64,000 bases of DNA from Azovibrio restrictus DSM 23866 (GTDB taxonomy: Bacteria; Pseudomonadota; Gammaproteobacteria; Burkholderiales; Rhodocyclaceae): NCBI RefSeq assembly GCF_000429665.1, contig NZ_AUCH01000006.1, positions 124,001-188,000 of the forward strand. Reading direction: 5' to 3'. The position numbers and the translations under genes were made by a program. This document shows, piece by piece, positions 7,664 through 15,445 of the stretch. The notes beneath the pieces were generated by a model, which worked only from the letters and a program-made list of their open reading frames with translations, was not told where the DNA came from and did not search any database. Each line of letters begins with the position of its first letter. Position 1 is the first letter of the stretch.

Positions 7664-8395
7664 TCAGTCTCCGCCGCCGCCACAGCCCCCGCCGCAGCTG
7701 CCCCCGTCCCCGGCGCCGCTGTCGTTGCTGCCGCCGGAGTCGCTGCTATTGGAGTTCCAGGTGTCGCTGCCGTAGTACGGGCTGTACGGCCCGTCACTGC
7801 TGCTGCTACTGCCGCCGCCAGCGCAGCCCATGTGGCTGGCGCAGTAGCCGTCCCCCGTCCGGCCTGCGGCCAGGCAGTCGAGCTGGTAGACGAAGCCCCC
7901 GGCGATGCCCAGCTGGGCGTCCAGGGCGAACAGGCGGGGCAGGCGCCGGGGCCGCTGGGGGTCCAGTCCTTCCCGGAGGCAGGCCAGCTGCCAGGCCAGT
8001 TTCAGGCCCTCGCTGGCCTGGGTCGGCGCGACCATGGCTTCGGCCGGGGTGTGGTGCAGGAAGCGGCCGAAGGCCCGCTGGCAGAACTGCCGGTAGTTGC
8101 GGGTGAACAGGATGAATTCGTGCCAGGCGTCATCGACCACCTGGGAGGGCATGGACACCATGCGCCGTCCGGCCTGGTGGCAGATCTGGAAGTAGTCCAC
8201 CAGGGCGGCGAACACCAGGGCCCGCTGCTCCGGGGAAAGCTCCGGCCGCCGCCGGGCCAGGCGATTGTCCAGGTGCCGGGCGTAGGGGTAGCTGGCGATG
8301 TAGGTACGCCGCTCCCGCTGGCGCCGCCGCCCCCGCCAGCGGTGGAAGGCGAAGGCTGCCAGCAGGAAGGGGGGCAGCAGCCACAGGAGCGTCAT
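7664..8395 (-). CDS. glycine-rich domain-containing protein (GRDP-like)
   Basis: A 243-residue protein with an N-terminal membrane segment (residues 3-17), then a ~170-residue domain with ALVDYFQICH, DDAWHEFILFTRNYRQFCQRAFG and FLHHTP, which matches the glycine-rich domain-containing protein-like family. The last ~50 residues are low complexity, rich in Ser, Gly and Asn, and end in CGGGCGGGGD. Such Cys/Gly tails also end some TIGR04222-type bacterial membrane proteins. The function is unknown. It begins one base after the gabD stop and ends one base before the CBS/DUF294 start, so it is embedded in the operon. Confidence 0.7.
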   Translation of the reverse strand: MTLLWLLPPFLLAAFAFHRWRGRRRQRERRTYIASYPYARHLDNRLARRRPELSPEQRALVFAALVDYFQICHQAGRRMVSMPSQVVDDAWHEFILFTRNYRQFCQRAFGRFLHHTPAEAMVAPTQASEGLKLAWQLACLREGLDPQRPRRLPRLFALDAQLGIAGGFVYQLDCLAAGRTGDGYCASHMGCAGGGSSSSSDGPYSPYYGSDTWNSNSSDSGGSNDSGAGDGGSCGGGCGGGGD

Positions 8396-8396
8396 C

Positions 8397-9848
8397 TCAG
8401 TTCAGGTCGAAGCACAGGTATTTCAGTTCCAGGTACTCGTCCAGGCCGTGGCGGGAGCCTTCCCGGCCCAGACCCGACTGCTTGATGCCGCCGAAGGGGG
8501 CCACCTCGTTGGAGATCAGGCCGGTGTTGATGCCCACCATGCCGTATTCCAGGGCCTCGCCGACCCGGAAGGCGCGGGCCACGTCGCGGGTGTAGAAATA
8601 GGCGGCCAGGCCGTATTCGGTGGCGTTGGCCATCTGGATCGCTTCTGCCTCGGTATCGAAACGGAACAGGGGCGCCACCGGGCCGAAGGTTTCCTCCCGC
8701 GCCACCCGCATGGCCGGGGTCACGTTCGCCAGTACCGTGGGTTCGAAGAAGTTGCCGCCCCGGGGGTGGGGCCGGCCGCCGGTGAGCAGCCGGGCGCCTT
8801 TATCCAGGGCATCGGCTACGTGGGCCTGGACCTTGGTCAGGGCGTCCGCGTCGATCAGCGGCCCCTGCTGGGTGCCGGGTGCGCTGCCGTCGCCCACCTG
8901 GAGCTGGGCCACCTGTTCCGCCAGCCGGGCGGCGAAGGCGTCGTAGATGCCGGCCTGGACCAGGAAGCGGTTGGCGCAGACGCAGGTCTGGCCGGAGTTG
9001 CGGTATTTGGCGGCGATGGCTCCGGCCACGGCCTGGTCCAGATCCGCATCGTCGAAGACGATGAAGGGGGCGTTGCCGCCCAGTTCCAGGGACAGCTTCT
9101 TCAGGGTCGGGGCGCTCTGGGCCATGAGCAGCCGCCCCACCTCGGTGGAGCCGGTGAAGGAGAGCTTCTTCACCACCGGGCTGGCCGTGAGGGCGCCGCC
9201 GATGGCCACCGGGTTGCCGGTGATGACGTTGAACACCCCGGCGGGGAAGCCGGCCTGTTCCGCCAGCCGCGCCAGGGCCAGGGCGGTGAGAGGCGTCTGC
9301 TCGGCGGGCTTGACCACCACCGTGCAGCCGGCCGCCAGGGCCGGCGCCACCTTGCGGGTGATCATGGCGAGGGGGAAGTTCCAGGGGGTGATGGCGGCGC
9401 AGACCCCCACCGGCTGCTTGATGACCAGGATGCGCTTGTCCGCCGCCGGGCTGGGCACGGTTTCCCCGTAGGCCCGCTTGCCTTCCTCGGCAAACCATTC
9501 CACGAAGCTGGCCCCGTAGGCCACTTCGCCCCGGGCTTCTGCCAGGGGCTTGCCGCCTTCGGCGGTGATCAGGGCGGCCAGGTCTTCCGTGTGCTGCAGG
9601 ATCAGCTGCAGCCACTGCATCAATACCTGGGCCCGGGCTTTGGCGGTGCGTTCCCGCCAGGCGGGCAGGGCGGCCTCGGCGGAGACGATGGCGTTTTGGG
9701 TTTCGGCGGCGCCGCAGGCGGGGACCCGGGCGATTTCCGCGGTGCTGGCCGGATTGCGCACCACCAGGGTGGCGCCGTCGTCGGCCTCCGTCCAGCGGCC
9801 GCCGATCAGGCAGCGCTGTACCAGCAGTTCCGGTGACTGAAGCTTCAT
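8397..9848 (-). CDS. gabD: NAD(P)-dependent succinate-semialdehyde dehydrogenase
   Basis: The 483-residue product is an aldehyde dehydrogenase of the GabD branch. It has the catalytic Cys289 in SGQTCVCANRF, the general base glutamate in SLELGGNAPF, the glycine loop FTGSTEVGR and the NPWNFP-type motif TPWNFPLAM. The length and MKLQSPELL start match GabD; the 20 residues upstream in frame belong to the divergent promoter region. It oxidises succinate semialdehyde to succinate, ending GABA or 4-hydroxybutyrate catabolism. It is the first gene of a five-gene minus-strand run and diverges from the NlpC/P60 gene. No GABA transaminase lies nearby, so the real semialdehyde source is unclear. Confidence 0.9.
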   Translation of the reverse strand: MKLQSPELLVQRCLIGGRWTEADDGATLVVRNPASTAEIARVPACGAAETQNAIVSAEAALPAWRERTAKARAQVLMQWLQLILQHTEDLAALITAEGGKPLAEARGEVAYGASFVEWFAEEGKRAYGETVPSPAADKRILVIKQPVGVCAAITPWNFPLAMITRKVAPALAAGCTVVVKPAEQTPLTALALARLAEQAGFPAGVFNVITGNPVAIGGALTASPVVKKLSFTGSTEVGRLLMAQSAPTLKKLSLELGGNAPFIVFDDADLDQAVAGAIAAKYRNSGQTCVCANRFLVQAGIYDAFAARLAEQVAQLQVGDGSAPGTQQGPLIDADALTKVQAHVADALDKGARLLTGGRPHPRGGNFFEPTVLANVTPAMRVAREETFGPVAPLFRFDTEAEAIQMANATEYGLAAYFYTRDVARAFRVGEALEYGMVGINTGLISNEVAPFGGIKQSGLGREGSRHGLDEYLELKYLCFDLN

Positions 9849-9874
9849 GGGTTTGAAAATCTCCAGAAAAAATA

Positions 9875-9913
9875 CATACTTGAGCTTGTTTCCTCGAAAG
9901 CGCTTCAAGTATG
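9875..9913. promoter_or_regulatory. 9-bp inverted repeat in the gabD / nlpC divergent region
   Basis: CATACTTGA at 9875-9883 is the exact reverse complement of TCAAGTATG at 9905-9913, with 21 bases between the arms. The arm centres are 30 bp apart, about three helical turns. The right arm ends in the ATG of the NlpC/P60 gene. The position suits an operator controlling both divergent genes, or an RNA hairpin covering a start codon. The regulator is unknown. Confidence 0.5.
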
Positions 9914-10423
9914 AACAGGTGGATTTGGCAACGCGGCCTATTATGCACTCTCCTGGCGGCCCTGCTGCTGGCCGGTTGCGGCGGCCTGGGCGGCTCCGGC
10001 GGCGCCCGTCCGGATACGACCGCCGGCCAGGATCTGGAGCCCTCGGCCCAGGGACGGGAGGTGGTGATGTATGCCTTGGGGCTGATCGGCACCGACTACC
10101 GTTTCGGCGGCAAGAACCCGGAGGCCGGCCTCGATTGCTCGGGCATGGTGAGCTACATCTACGGCCGGGCTGCCCAGGTCCAGGTGAGCGGCAGCGCCGC
10201 CGACATCGCCCGCAAGGGCCGCAGCGTCGGCGGTGAGCGCTTGCGTCCCGGGGACCTGGTGTTCTTCAACACCATGAACCGGCCCCGTTCCCACGTGGGG
10301 ATCTACATCGGCGACCGGCGCTTCGTGCACGCCCCCTCCAGGAACGGCCAGGTCCGCATCGACCGGCTCGACAGCCGCTACTTCGCCAGCCGTTTCGAAG
10401 AGGGGCGGACCTATTTCGATTGA
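9911..10423 (+). CDS. NlpC/P60-family lipoprotein, probable cell-wall endopeptidase
   Basis: The 170-residue protein opens with a lipoprotein signal (LLAALLLAGC, lipidated Cys23). The NlpC/P60 domain follows from ~50: the catalytic Cys76 in LDCSGMVSYIYG and the catalytic histidine in RSHVGIYIGDRRFVHAPS. Such Spr/MepS-like enzymes cut peptide stems or cross-links of peptidoglycan at the outer membrane inner face. The length is normal for a compact one-domain member. The Shine-Dalgarno is weak, and the ATG lies inside an inverted-repeat arm. prfA follows after 58 bases. Confidence 0.88.
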   Translation: MNRWIWQRGLLCTLLAALLLAGCGGLGGSGGARPDTTAGQDLEPSAQGREVVMYALGLIGTDYRFGGKNPEAGLDCSGMVSYIYGRAAQVQVSGSAADIARKGRSVGGERLRPGDLVFFNTMNRPRSHVGIYIGDRRFVHAPSRNGQVRIDRLDSRYFASRFEEGRTYFD

Positions 10424-10481
10424 GACCGGCCAGGGTGCTAAACTCCGCGCCCCGCCCCAGCCTGTCCTGAGCGCATCAGCC

Positions 10482-11564
10482 ATGAAACCCAGCATCCGCC
10501 AGAAACTCGAACAACTCGCCTTCCGCCTGGACGAGGTGGATGCCATGCTCTCCAGCGAGGACGCGGCCCGGGACATGGACCTGTTCCGCAAGATTTCCCG
10601 GGAACGGGCCGAGATCGAGCCGGTGGTGCAGCTCTACGCCAGCTATCGCCAGACCGAGGCGGACCTGCAGCAGGCCGAGGAGATGCTGGCGGACCCGGAC
10701 ATGCGCGACCTGGCGGAAGAGGAAATGGCCGCGGCCAAGGCCCGCATCCCGGGCCTGGAACTGGAGCTGCAGAAACTGCTGCTGCCCCGGGACCCCAACG
10801 ACGAACGCAACATCCTGCTGGAAATCCGCGCCGGCACCGGCGGCGATGAATCGGCCCTGTTCGCTGGCGACCTGTTGCGCATGTACAGCCGTTACGCCGA
10901 GCGCCAGCGCTGGCAGGTGGAGGTGCTCTCCGCCAGCGAGTCGGAGCTGGGCGGCTACAAGGAAGTGATCTGCCGGGTGGTGGGCAACGGCGCCTACTCC
11001 CGGCTCAAGTTCGAATCCGGCGGGCACCGGGTCCAGCGGGTGCCGGAAACCGAGACCCAGGGCCGCATCCACACCTCTGCCTGCACGGTGGCGGTGATGC
11101 CCGAGGCGGACGAGGTGGAGGACGTGCAGCTCAACCCCGCCGATCTGCGCATCGACACCTTCCGGGCCTCCGGCGCCGGGGGCCAGCACATCAACAAGAC
11201 CGATTCGGCGGTGCGGGTCACCCACCTGCCCACCGGCATCGTCGCCGAGTGCCAGGACGGCCGCTCCCAGCACGCCAACAAGGCTTCCGCCCTGAAGGTG
11301 CTGGCGGCCCGGATCAAGGACGTACAGGTGCGCGAACAGCAGGCCAAGGAAGCAGCGACGCGCAAGAGCCTGGTGGGCAGCGGCGACCGCTCCGAGCGCA
11401 TCCGCACCTACAACTTCCCCCAGGGCCGGGTCACCGACCACCGTATCAACCTGACCCTGTACAAGATCGCCGCGATCATGGACGGAGACCTGGACGAGGT
11501 CATCGGCGCCCTGACCACCGAACACCAGATGGAACAGCTGGCCGCCCTGTCCGGGGAAGCATGA
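10482..11564 (+). CDS. prfA: peptide chain release factor 1
   Basis: The 360-residue protein is full length for RF1, which releases the finished peptide at UAA and UAG codons. The GGQ motif is at residues 233-235 in the context GAGGQHINKTDSAVR, the same numbering as in Escherichia coli RF1. Its Gln235 is the residue methylated by PrmC, encoded next. The TGA stop coincides with the first three bases of repeat copy B (TGAACCTGAAACC). prfA-prmC is a widely conserved pair. Confidence 0.97.
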   Translation: MKPSIRQKLEQLAFRLDEVDAMLSSEDAARDMDLFRKISRERAEIEPVVQLYASYRQTEADLQQAEEMLADPDMRDLAEEEMAAAKARIPGLELELQKLLLPRDPNDERNILLEIRAGTGGDESALFAGDLLRMYSRYAERQRWQVEVLSASESELGGYKEVICRVVGNGAYSRLKFESGGHRVQRVPETETQGRIHTSACTVAVMPEADEVEDVQLNPADLRIDTFRASGAGGQHINKTDSAVRVTHLPTGIVAECQDGRSQHANKASALKVLAARIKDVQVREQQAKEAATRKSLVGSGDRSERIRTYNFPQGRVTDHRINLTLYKIAAIMDGDLDEVIGALTTEHQMEQLAALSGEA

Positions 11565-11690
11565 ACCTGAAACCTCACCACAGAGACACCGAGTCCATCA
11601 GTCTTCGCCTTGAGGCCGGACAGATGGTTTGACCATGCGTCTCCTCTGTGTCTTTGTGCCTCTGTGGTGCAACAACGGTTTTGATGTTTA
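11562..11690. repeat. dispersed inverted-end repeat, copy B (complete), between prfA and prmC
   Basis: The left end TGAACCTGAAACCTCACCAC then AGAGACACCGAG begins with the prfA stop codon. The right end CTCTGTGTCTTTGTGCCTCTG then TGGTGCAACAACGGTTTTGATG ends 4-8 bases before the prmC ATG. The whole intergenic space between two otherwise adjacent translation genes is therefore the repeat. The inner part differs from copy A. Confidence 0.85.
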
Positions 11691-11693
11691 CCC

Positions 11694-12536
11694 ATGAATA
11701 TAAATGACTGGCTCCAGGCCGCCCGCCAGCGGCTCGATGCCCTGGATGCGCGGCTGCTGCTGCAGCATGTCACCGGCCTGTCCCGCACCGAGCTGATCTG
11801 CCGCCCGGAAACCCCGCTCACCTCTGCGCAGCTGGACTGCCTGGAAACCCTGGCCACCCGCCGCCAGGCCGGGGAGCCCCTGGCCTATCTGGTGGGGGAG
11901 GCGGGCTTTCGCGGCCGCAGCTTCCAGGTTTCTCCCGCAGTGCTGGTGCCCCGCCCCGAAACCGAGGAACTGGTGGACCTGGCCCTGGACAAGTTGCGGG
12001 AACTGGCCGTCCGCGCCCCCCGGGTGCTGGACCTGGGTACCGGCAGCGGCGCCATCCCCATCAGCCTGGCCCTCGAATATCCCGCCGCCCAGGTCAGCGC
12101 CGTGGATGTTTCCCCCGCTGCCCTGGCCGTGGCCCGGGCCAACGGTGCCGCCCTGCAGGCGCCGGTGCGCTGGCTGGAAAGCGACTGGTTCGCCGCCCTG
12201 GGCGACGAGCGCTTTGACCTGATCGTCTCCAACCCCCCCTACATCCACGCCGAAGATCCCCACCTGGCCGGGGACGGTCTCTGTTTCGAGCCTCGCCTGG
12301 CCCTCACCGACGGGGCCGACGGCCTGGCCTGCATCCGCGCCATCGTGGCCGACGCGGCGGCCCATCTGGAGCCCGGCGGCTGGCTGCTGTTCGAGCATGG
12401 CTGGGACCAGGGTCCGGCCAGCCGGAACTTGTTGACCCTGGCGGGGTTCAAAGCCGTGCAAACCTGGCAGGACCTGGCCGGACACGACCGCATCAGCGGC
12501 GGCCGGACGCCCAGCCCCCAGGATGCCCACCCCTAA
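11694..12536 (+). CDS. prmC: release factor glutamine N5-methyltransferase
   Basis: The 280-residue protein has an N-terminal helical domain and a class I methyltransferase domain with the S-adenosylmethionine loop DLGTGSGAIPISLA and the NPPY signature (IVSNPPYI) that holds the target glutamine. It methylates the GGQ glutamine of RF1 and RF2. It follows prfA, separated only by repeat copy B, and is followed after 19 bases by grxD. No strong Shine-Dalgarno is visible before the ATG; the leader is repeat-derived. Confidence 0.95.
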   Translation: MNINDWLQAARQRLDALDARLLLQHVTGLSRTELICRPETPLTSAQLDCLETLATRRQAGEPLAYLVGEAGFRGRSFQVSPAVLVPRPETEELVDLALDKLRELAVRAPRVLDLGTGSGAIPISLALEYPAAQVSAVDVSPAALAVARANGAALQAPVRWLESDWFAALGDERFDLIVSNPPYIHAEDPHLAGDGLCFEPRLALTDGADGLACIRAIVADAAAHLEPGGWLLFEHGWDQGPASRNLLTLAGFKAVQTWQDLAGHDRISGGRTPSPQDAHP

Positions 12537-12555
12537 CCCGAATACGGAGAAATCA

Positions 12556-12876
12556 ATGTCCCGCGATGTGCAAAAGGAAGTTCACGATCTGGTCACCAGC
12601 AACCCGGTCGTGCTCTACATGAAAGGCACGCCCCAGTTCCCCCAATGCGGCTTTTCCGCCACCGCCGCCGAGATCCTCAAGCGCTGCGGCGTCGATTTCG
12701 TCGCGGTCAACATCCTCCTGGACGACGAAATCCGCCTGGCCATCAAGGAATACGCCAACTGGCCCACGATTCCCCAGCTCTACATCAAGGGGGAGTTCGT
12801 CGGCGGCTGCGACATCATGCGCGAGATGTACCAGGAGGGCGAACTGCAGAAGCTGCTGGAAGGCGTCGGCGCCTGA
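12556..12876 (+). CDS. grxD: monothiol glutaredoxin, Grx4 type
   Basis: A 106-residue protein with the monothiol CGFS site (PQCGFS, Cys31), the glutathione-binding segment WPTIPQLYIKGEFVGGCDI and normal length for bacterial GrxD. Such proteins bind a [2Fe-2S] cluster with glutathione and pass it to iron-sulfur acceptor proteins. The ATG at 12556 is preceded by ACGGAG; an in-frame ATG at 12523 lies within prmC and would add an unconserved extension. The gene ends in front of a clear intrinsic terminator. Confidence 0.95.
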   Translation: MSRDVQKEVHDLVTSNPVVLYMKGTPQFPQCGFSATAAEILKRCGVDFVAVNILLDDEIRLAIKEYANWPTIPQLYIKGEFVGGCDIMREMYQEGELQKLLEGVGA

Positions 12877-12901
12877 TTCCCCGAGCAGGAAAGTGCAACG
12901 G

Positions 12902-12926
12902 AGCCGGGGCAACCCGGCTTTATTTT
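12902..12926 (+). terminator. intrinsic terminator after grxD
   Basis: A 7-bp stem AGCCGGG / CCCGGCT closes on the tetraloop GCAA and is followed by TTATTTT. This is a standard Rho-independent terminator ending the prfA-prmC-grxD transcript, 26 bases after the grxD stop. Confidence 0.8.
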
Positions 12927-12968
12927 GCGCGAATCCTTTATCATGCCCATCCCTTGTTTGCTCCCGTG

Positions 12969-13421
12969 ATGCCCATGCCCAAGCTGCTTGCCCCCATTGC
13001 CCTGATCCTGCCCCTGCTGCTGAGCGCCTGCGGCGAAGTGAAGGACACCCGCCCCGGCCAGCCGGTGGCGCACCGGCAGCAGGCCTTCAAGGCCATCCTG
13101 CGCAGCTTCGAACCCATGGGGGTGCAGTTGCGGGAAAAACGCTACGACCCGGACAAGTTCCTCCAGCAGGCCCAGGCCCTGGCGGGTCTCAAGGACGGCC
13201 CCTGGAGCCATTTCGGCCCTGACACCCACTACCCCCCCACCAAGGCCACGGCCCGGGTCTGGGAGGAGCCGGAGCGTTTCGCCCAGGAGCGGGAGCAATT
13301 CCTGCAAGGGGTGGACGCCCTGCTGGCGGCCGCCGCAACCCGGGAAGAAGCCCGGGTCCGCCCGGCCTACGAGGCCCTGCAGCAGAGCTGCCGCAGCTGC
13401 CACAAGCCCTTCAAGGACTGA
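12969..13421 (+). CDS. cytochrome c'-like (class II) c-type cytochrome lipoprotein
   Basis: The 150-residue protein starts with a lipoprotein-type signal (LLLSACG). It ends with a single haem c motif CRSCH six residues from the C-terminus, which is where class II cytochromes (c', c-556) carry it. The helical body between suits a four-helix bundle. It should act in the periplasm, anchored to a membrane, perhaps in NO or O2 binding or electron transfer. Start could be 12969 or the ATG at 12975; a GTG also precedes. It converges on corA with only three bases between stops. Confidence 0.8.
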   Translation: MPMPKLLAPIALILPLLLSACGEVKDTRPGQPVAHRQQAFKAILRSFEPMGVQLREKRYDPDKFLQQAQALAGLKDGPWSHFGPDTHYPPTKATARVWEEPERFAQEREQFLQGVDALLAAAATREEARVRPAYEALQQSCRSCHKPFKD

Positions 13422-13424
13422 GCC

Positions 13425-14393
13425 CTAGAGCCAGCCGGCCCGCTTGAAACGGTAGTAGAGCAGGCCGCAGGTGCCGGCGATCAGGCCCAGGGCGGCCGGG
13501 TAGGACCAGGTCCAGTCCAGTTCGGGCATGTGCTTGAAGTTCATGCCCCAGATGCCGGCAAAGGCGGTGGCCGTGGCGAAGATCCCGGCCCAGGCGGCCA
13601 GACGCTTGGCCACCTCGCCCTCCTCGATGGTGACCAGGGAGAGATTCACCTGTATCGCCGTGGTCACCGTGTCGCGCAGGGTGTCCAGGGCACTGTTGAT
13701 GCGGATCAGGTGGTCATGGACATCGCGGAAGTAGTCCTGGCTGGACTGGCAGATGGGCGGCACCCGCCCCCCGTAGAGCTTGCCGGCCGCCTCCATCAGG
13801 GGGGCCACCGCGTGCTTCAGGGTCATGAGCCGGCGCTTGATGGCGTAAAGCCGTTCGATGTTGTCCCGGGCCTGCCCCCCCTTGGCGAAGATGCCTTCCT
13901 CCACGGTTTCCAGGTCGGTCTCCAGGCTGTCGATGAGGGGAAAGTAGCGGTCCACCACCGCATCCATCAGGGCATAGAGGACGAAGCCCGCCCCCAGCTG
14001 CAGCAGCCGGGGCTCCTTCTCGCAGCGGGCCCGCACCCCCAGGAAAGCCTGCTGGCTGCGGTTGCGCACCGAGAGGATGTAGTTGCTGCCGACGAAGACA
14101 TTGACCTCCCCCAGGTCATAGCCCCCTTCGCAGGGCTCCAGCAGGTGCATCACCGCGAACAGGGCATCGCCGTATTCCTCCAGCTTGGGGCGCTGGTGCC
14201 CGTGCTGGGCGTCCTCCACCGCCAGGGCAGGCAGGTCGAACTCCTCCTGCATCAGGGCCAGTTCCTCGTGGGTGGCGTCCCGCAGGGCCACCCAGACGAA
14301 GCAGTCGGCCCGGGCCACATAGTCGCTGATGTCTTCGACAGGAATGTCCCGCAGCTTGGAGCCATGCTGGTAGACGGCGCAGTTGATCAACAT
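13425..14393 (-). CDS. corA: CorA-family magnesium/cobalt transporter
   Basis: The 322-residue protein has the long N-terminal cytoplasmic domain, the stalk helix and two C-terminal membrane segments, with the selectivity motif GMN in IWGMNFKHMPELDW between them. Length is typical. It forms a pentameric channel for Mg2+ (and Co2+ or Ni2+) across the inner membrane. A second magnesium uptake gene, mgtE, lies at 51806. It diverges from the TerC gene at 14562, and the 168 bases between include a hairpin. Confidence 0.93.
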   Translation of the reverse strand: MLINCAVYQHGSKLRDIPVEDISDYVARADCFVWVALRDATHEELALMQEEFDLPALAVEDAQHGHQRPKLEEYGDALFAVMHLLEPCEGGYDLGEVNVFVGSNYILSVRNRSQQAFLGVRARCEKEPRLLQLGAGFVLYALMDAVVDRYFPLIDSLETDLETVEEGIFAKGGQARDNIERLYAIKRRLMTLKHAVAPLMEAAGKLYGGRVPPICQSSQDYFRDVHDHLIRINSALDTLRDTVTTAIQVNLSLVTIEEGEVAKRLAAWAGIFATATAFAGIWGMNFKHMPELDWTWSYPAALGLIAGTCGLLYYRFKRAGWL

Positions 14394-14446
14394 GGAAGAG
14401 CTTCCCCGGTGAATGAGCCCGCCATTCTATAGGTCCGCTGCCCCTG

Positions 14447-14479
14447 CTGCCTCTGTCCCGGGAGACCGGGGACGGGCAG
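14447..14479 (+). promoter_or_regulatory. hairpin in the leader of the TerC gene
   Basis: CTGCC-TCT-GTCCCGG is complementary, with small bulges, to CCGGGGAC-GGGCAG around a GAGA loop. It lies in the corA-terC divergent region and could be a structured 5' leader of terC or a terminator. Some TerC genes are under manganese riboswitches, but I do not see the yybP-ykoY consensus here. Confidence 0.4.
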
Positions 14480-14561
14480 AAATATGCATTTGTCCGAAAT
14501 AAAGATTGAAAGCCCGGGGTCCTGGGCCTATCCTGATGCCCCCCATACCCAAGGCCTGCCC

Positions 14562-15329
14562 GTGTTCGAACTCCTGCTCAGTCCTGAACTGATCTTCGCC
14601 TTCCTGACCCTCACCGCCCTGGAACTGGTGCTGGGCATAGACAACATCATCTTCATCGCCATCCTGGTGGACAAGCTGCCGCCGGAAAAACGCAATTTTG
14701 CCCGCCGGCTCGGCCTGTTCCTGGCCATGTTCATGCGCATCGCCCTGCTCACGCTGCTGTCCTGGATGGCCGGGCTGACGGCCCCCCTGTTCGAGCTGCT
14801 GAACCACGGCATCTCCGGGCGGGACCTGATCCTGATCGCCGGGGGCCTGTTCCTGGTCTGGAAGAGCACCGGGGAAATCCACCAGCTGCTCGAAGGGGAG
14901 GAGGGCGAAGCCTCCTCGGCCGTGAAGGCCACCCTGGCCGCCGTGATCATGCAGATCATCGTCATCGACCTGGTGTTCTCCCTGGATTCCATCATCACCG
15001 CCATCGGCATGGTGAACCACCTGCCGGTCATGATCGCCGCCGTGGTGGCCTCCGTGGCCCTGATGATGGTGGCTTCGGGCCCCATCGCCGCCTTCGTCTC
15101 CGACCACCCGACCATCAAGATGCTGGCCCTGTCCTTCCTGATGGTGGTGGGCGTGGTGCTGATCGCCGACGGCTTCGGCCATCATGTGCCCAAGGGTTAC
15201 ATCTATTCCGCCATGGCCTTCTCGGTGGTGGTGGAAATGCTCAACATCCGCATGCGCAAGAAGGCCGGCCAGCCCGTAGACCTGCGCGAACCCTACGCGG
15301 CGGAGAAACCCGGAACCGAACAGGCCTGA
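14562..15329 (+). CDS. TerC-family membrane protein (YgdQ-like)
   Basis: A ~255-residue membrane protein with the TerC signature LELVLGIDNIIFIAILVDKLPP near the N-terminus and the repeat-like VIDLVFSLDSIITAIGMV in the second half; the aspartates of both are conserved. I prefer the GTG at 14562, since VFELLLSPELIFAFLTLT is the usual family N-terminus and AAGG lies 8 bases upstream; an in-frame ATG at 14484 would add 26 unconserved residues. Family members have been linked to Mn2+ export or envelope processes. It differs from the Alx-like protein at the left end of the window. Confidence 0.85.
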   Translation: MFELLLSPELIFAFLTLTALELVLGIDNIIFIAILVDKLPPEKRNFARRLGLFLAMFMRIALLTLLSWMAGLTAPLFELLNHGISGRDLILIAGGLFLVWKSTGEIHQLLEGEEGEASSAVKATLAAVIMQIIVIDLVFSLDSIITAIGMVNHLPVMIAAVVASVALMMVASGPIAAFVSDHPTIKMLALSFLMVVGVVLIADGFGHHVPKGYIYSAMAFSVVVEMLNIRMRKKAGQPVDLREPYAAEKPGTEQA

Positions 15330-15353
15330 GCGGAGCCGGGGCCGGATCCAAGC

Positions 15354-15402
15354 CTGAGGCCGGGTCTGAGGCCGGGTCTGACTCCTCTCCGCCGGGCCCG
15401 GC
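15354..15402. repeat. 12-bp tandem repeat and 12-bp palindrome in the terC-hydrolase gap
   Basis: The unit CTGAGGCCGGGT occurs twice at 15354-15377 and a partial third copy follows. At 15391-15402 lies the perfect palindrome GCCGGGCCCGGC. Together they occupy the 116-base gap before the alpha/beta hydrolase. The palindrome has no T-tract, so it is not a typical intrinsic terminator. Confidence 0.55.
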
Positions 15403-15445
15403 TACCGGGCAGGCAGCCAGGCCCTGTTTTCCGAGGAGTCCTGCC

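Noticed and set aside
14394..14561. Manganese (yybP-ykoY) riboswitch before the TerC gene
   Set aside because: A hairpin is present, but the conserved loops of that riboswitch class are not recognisable.
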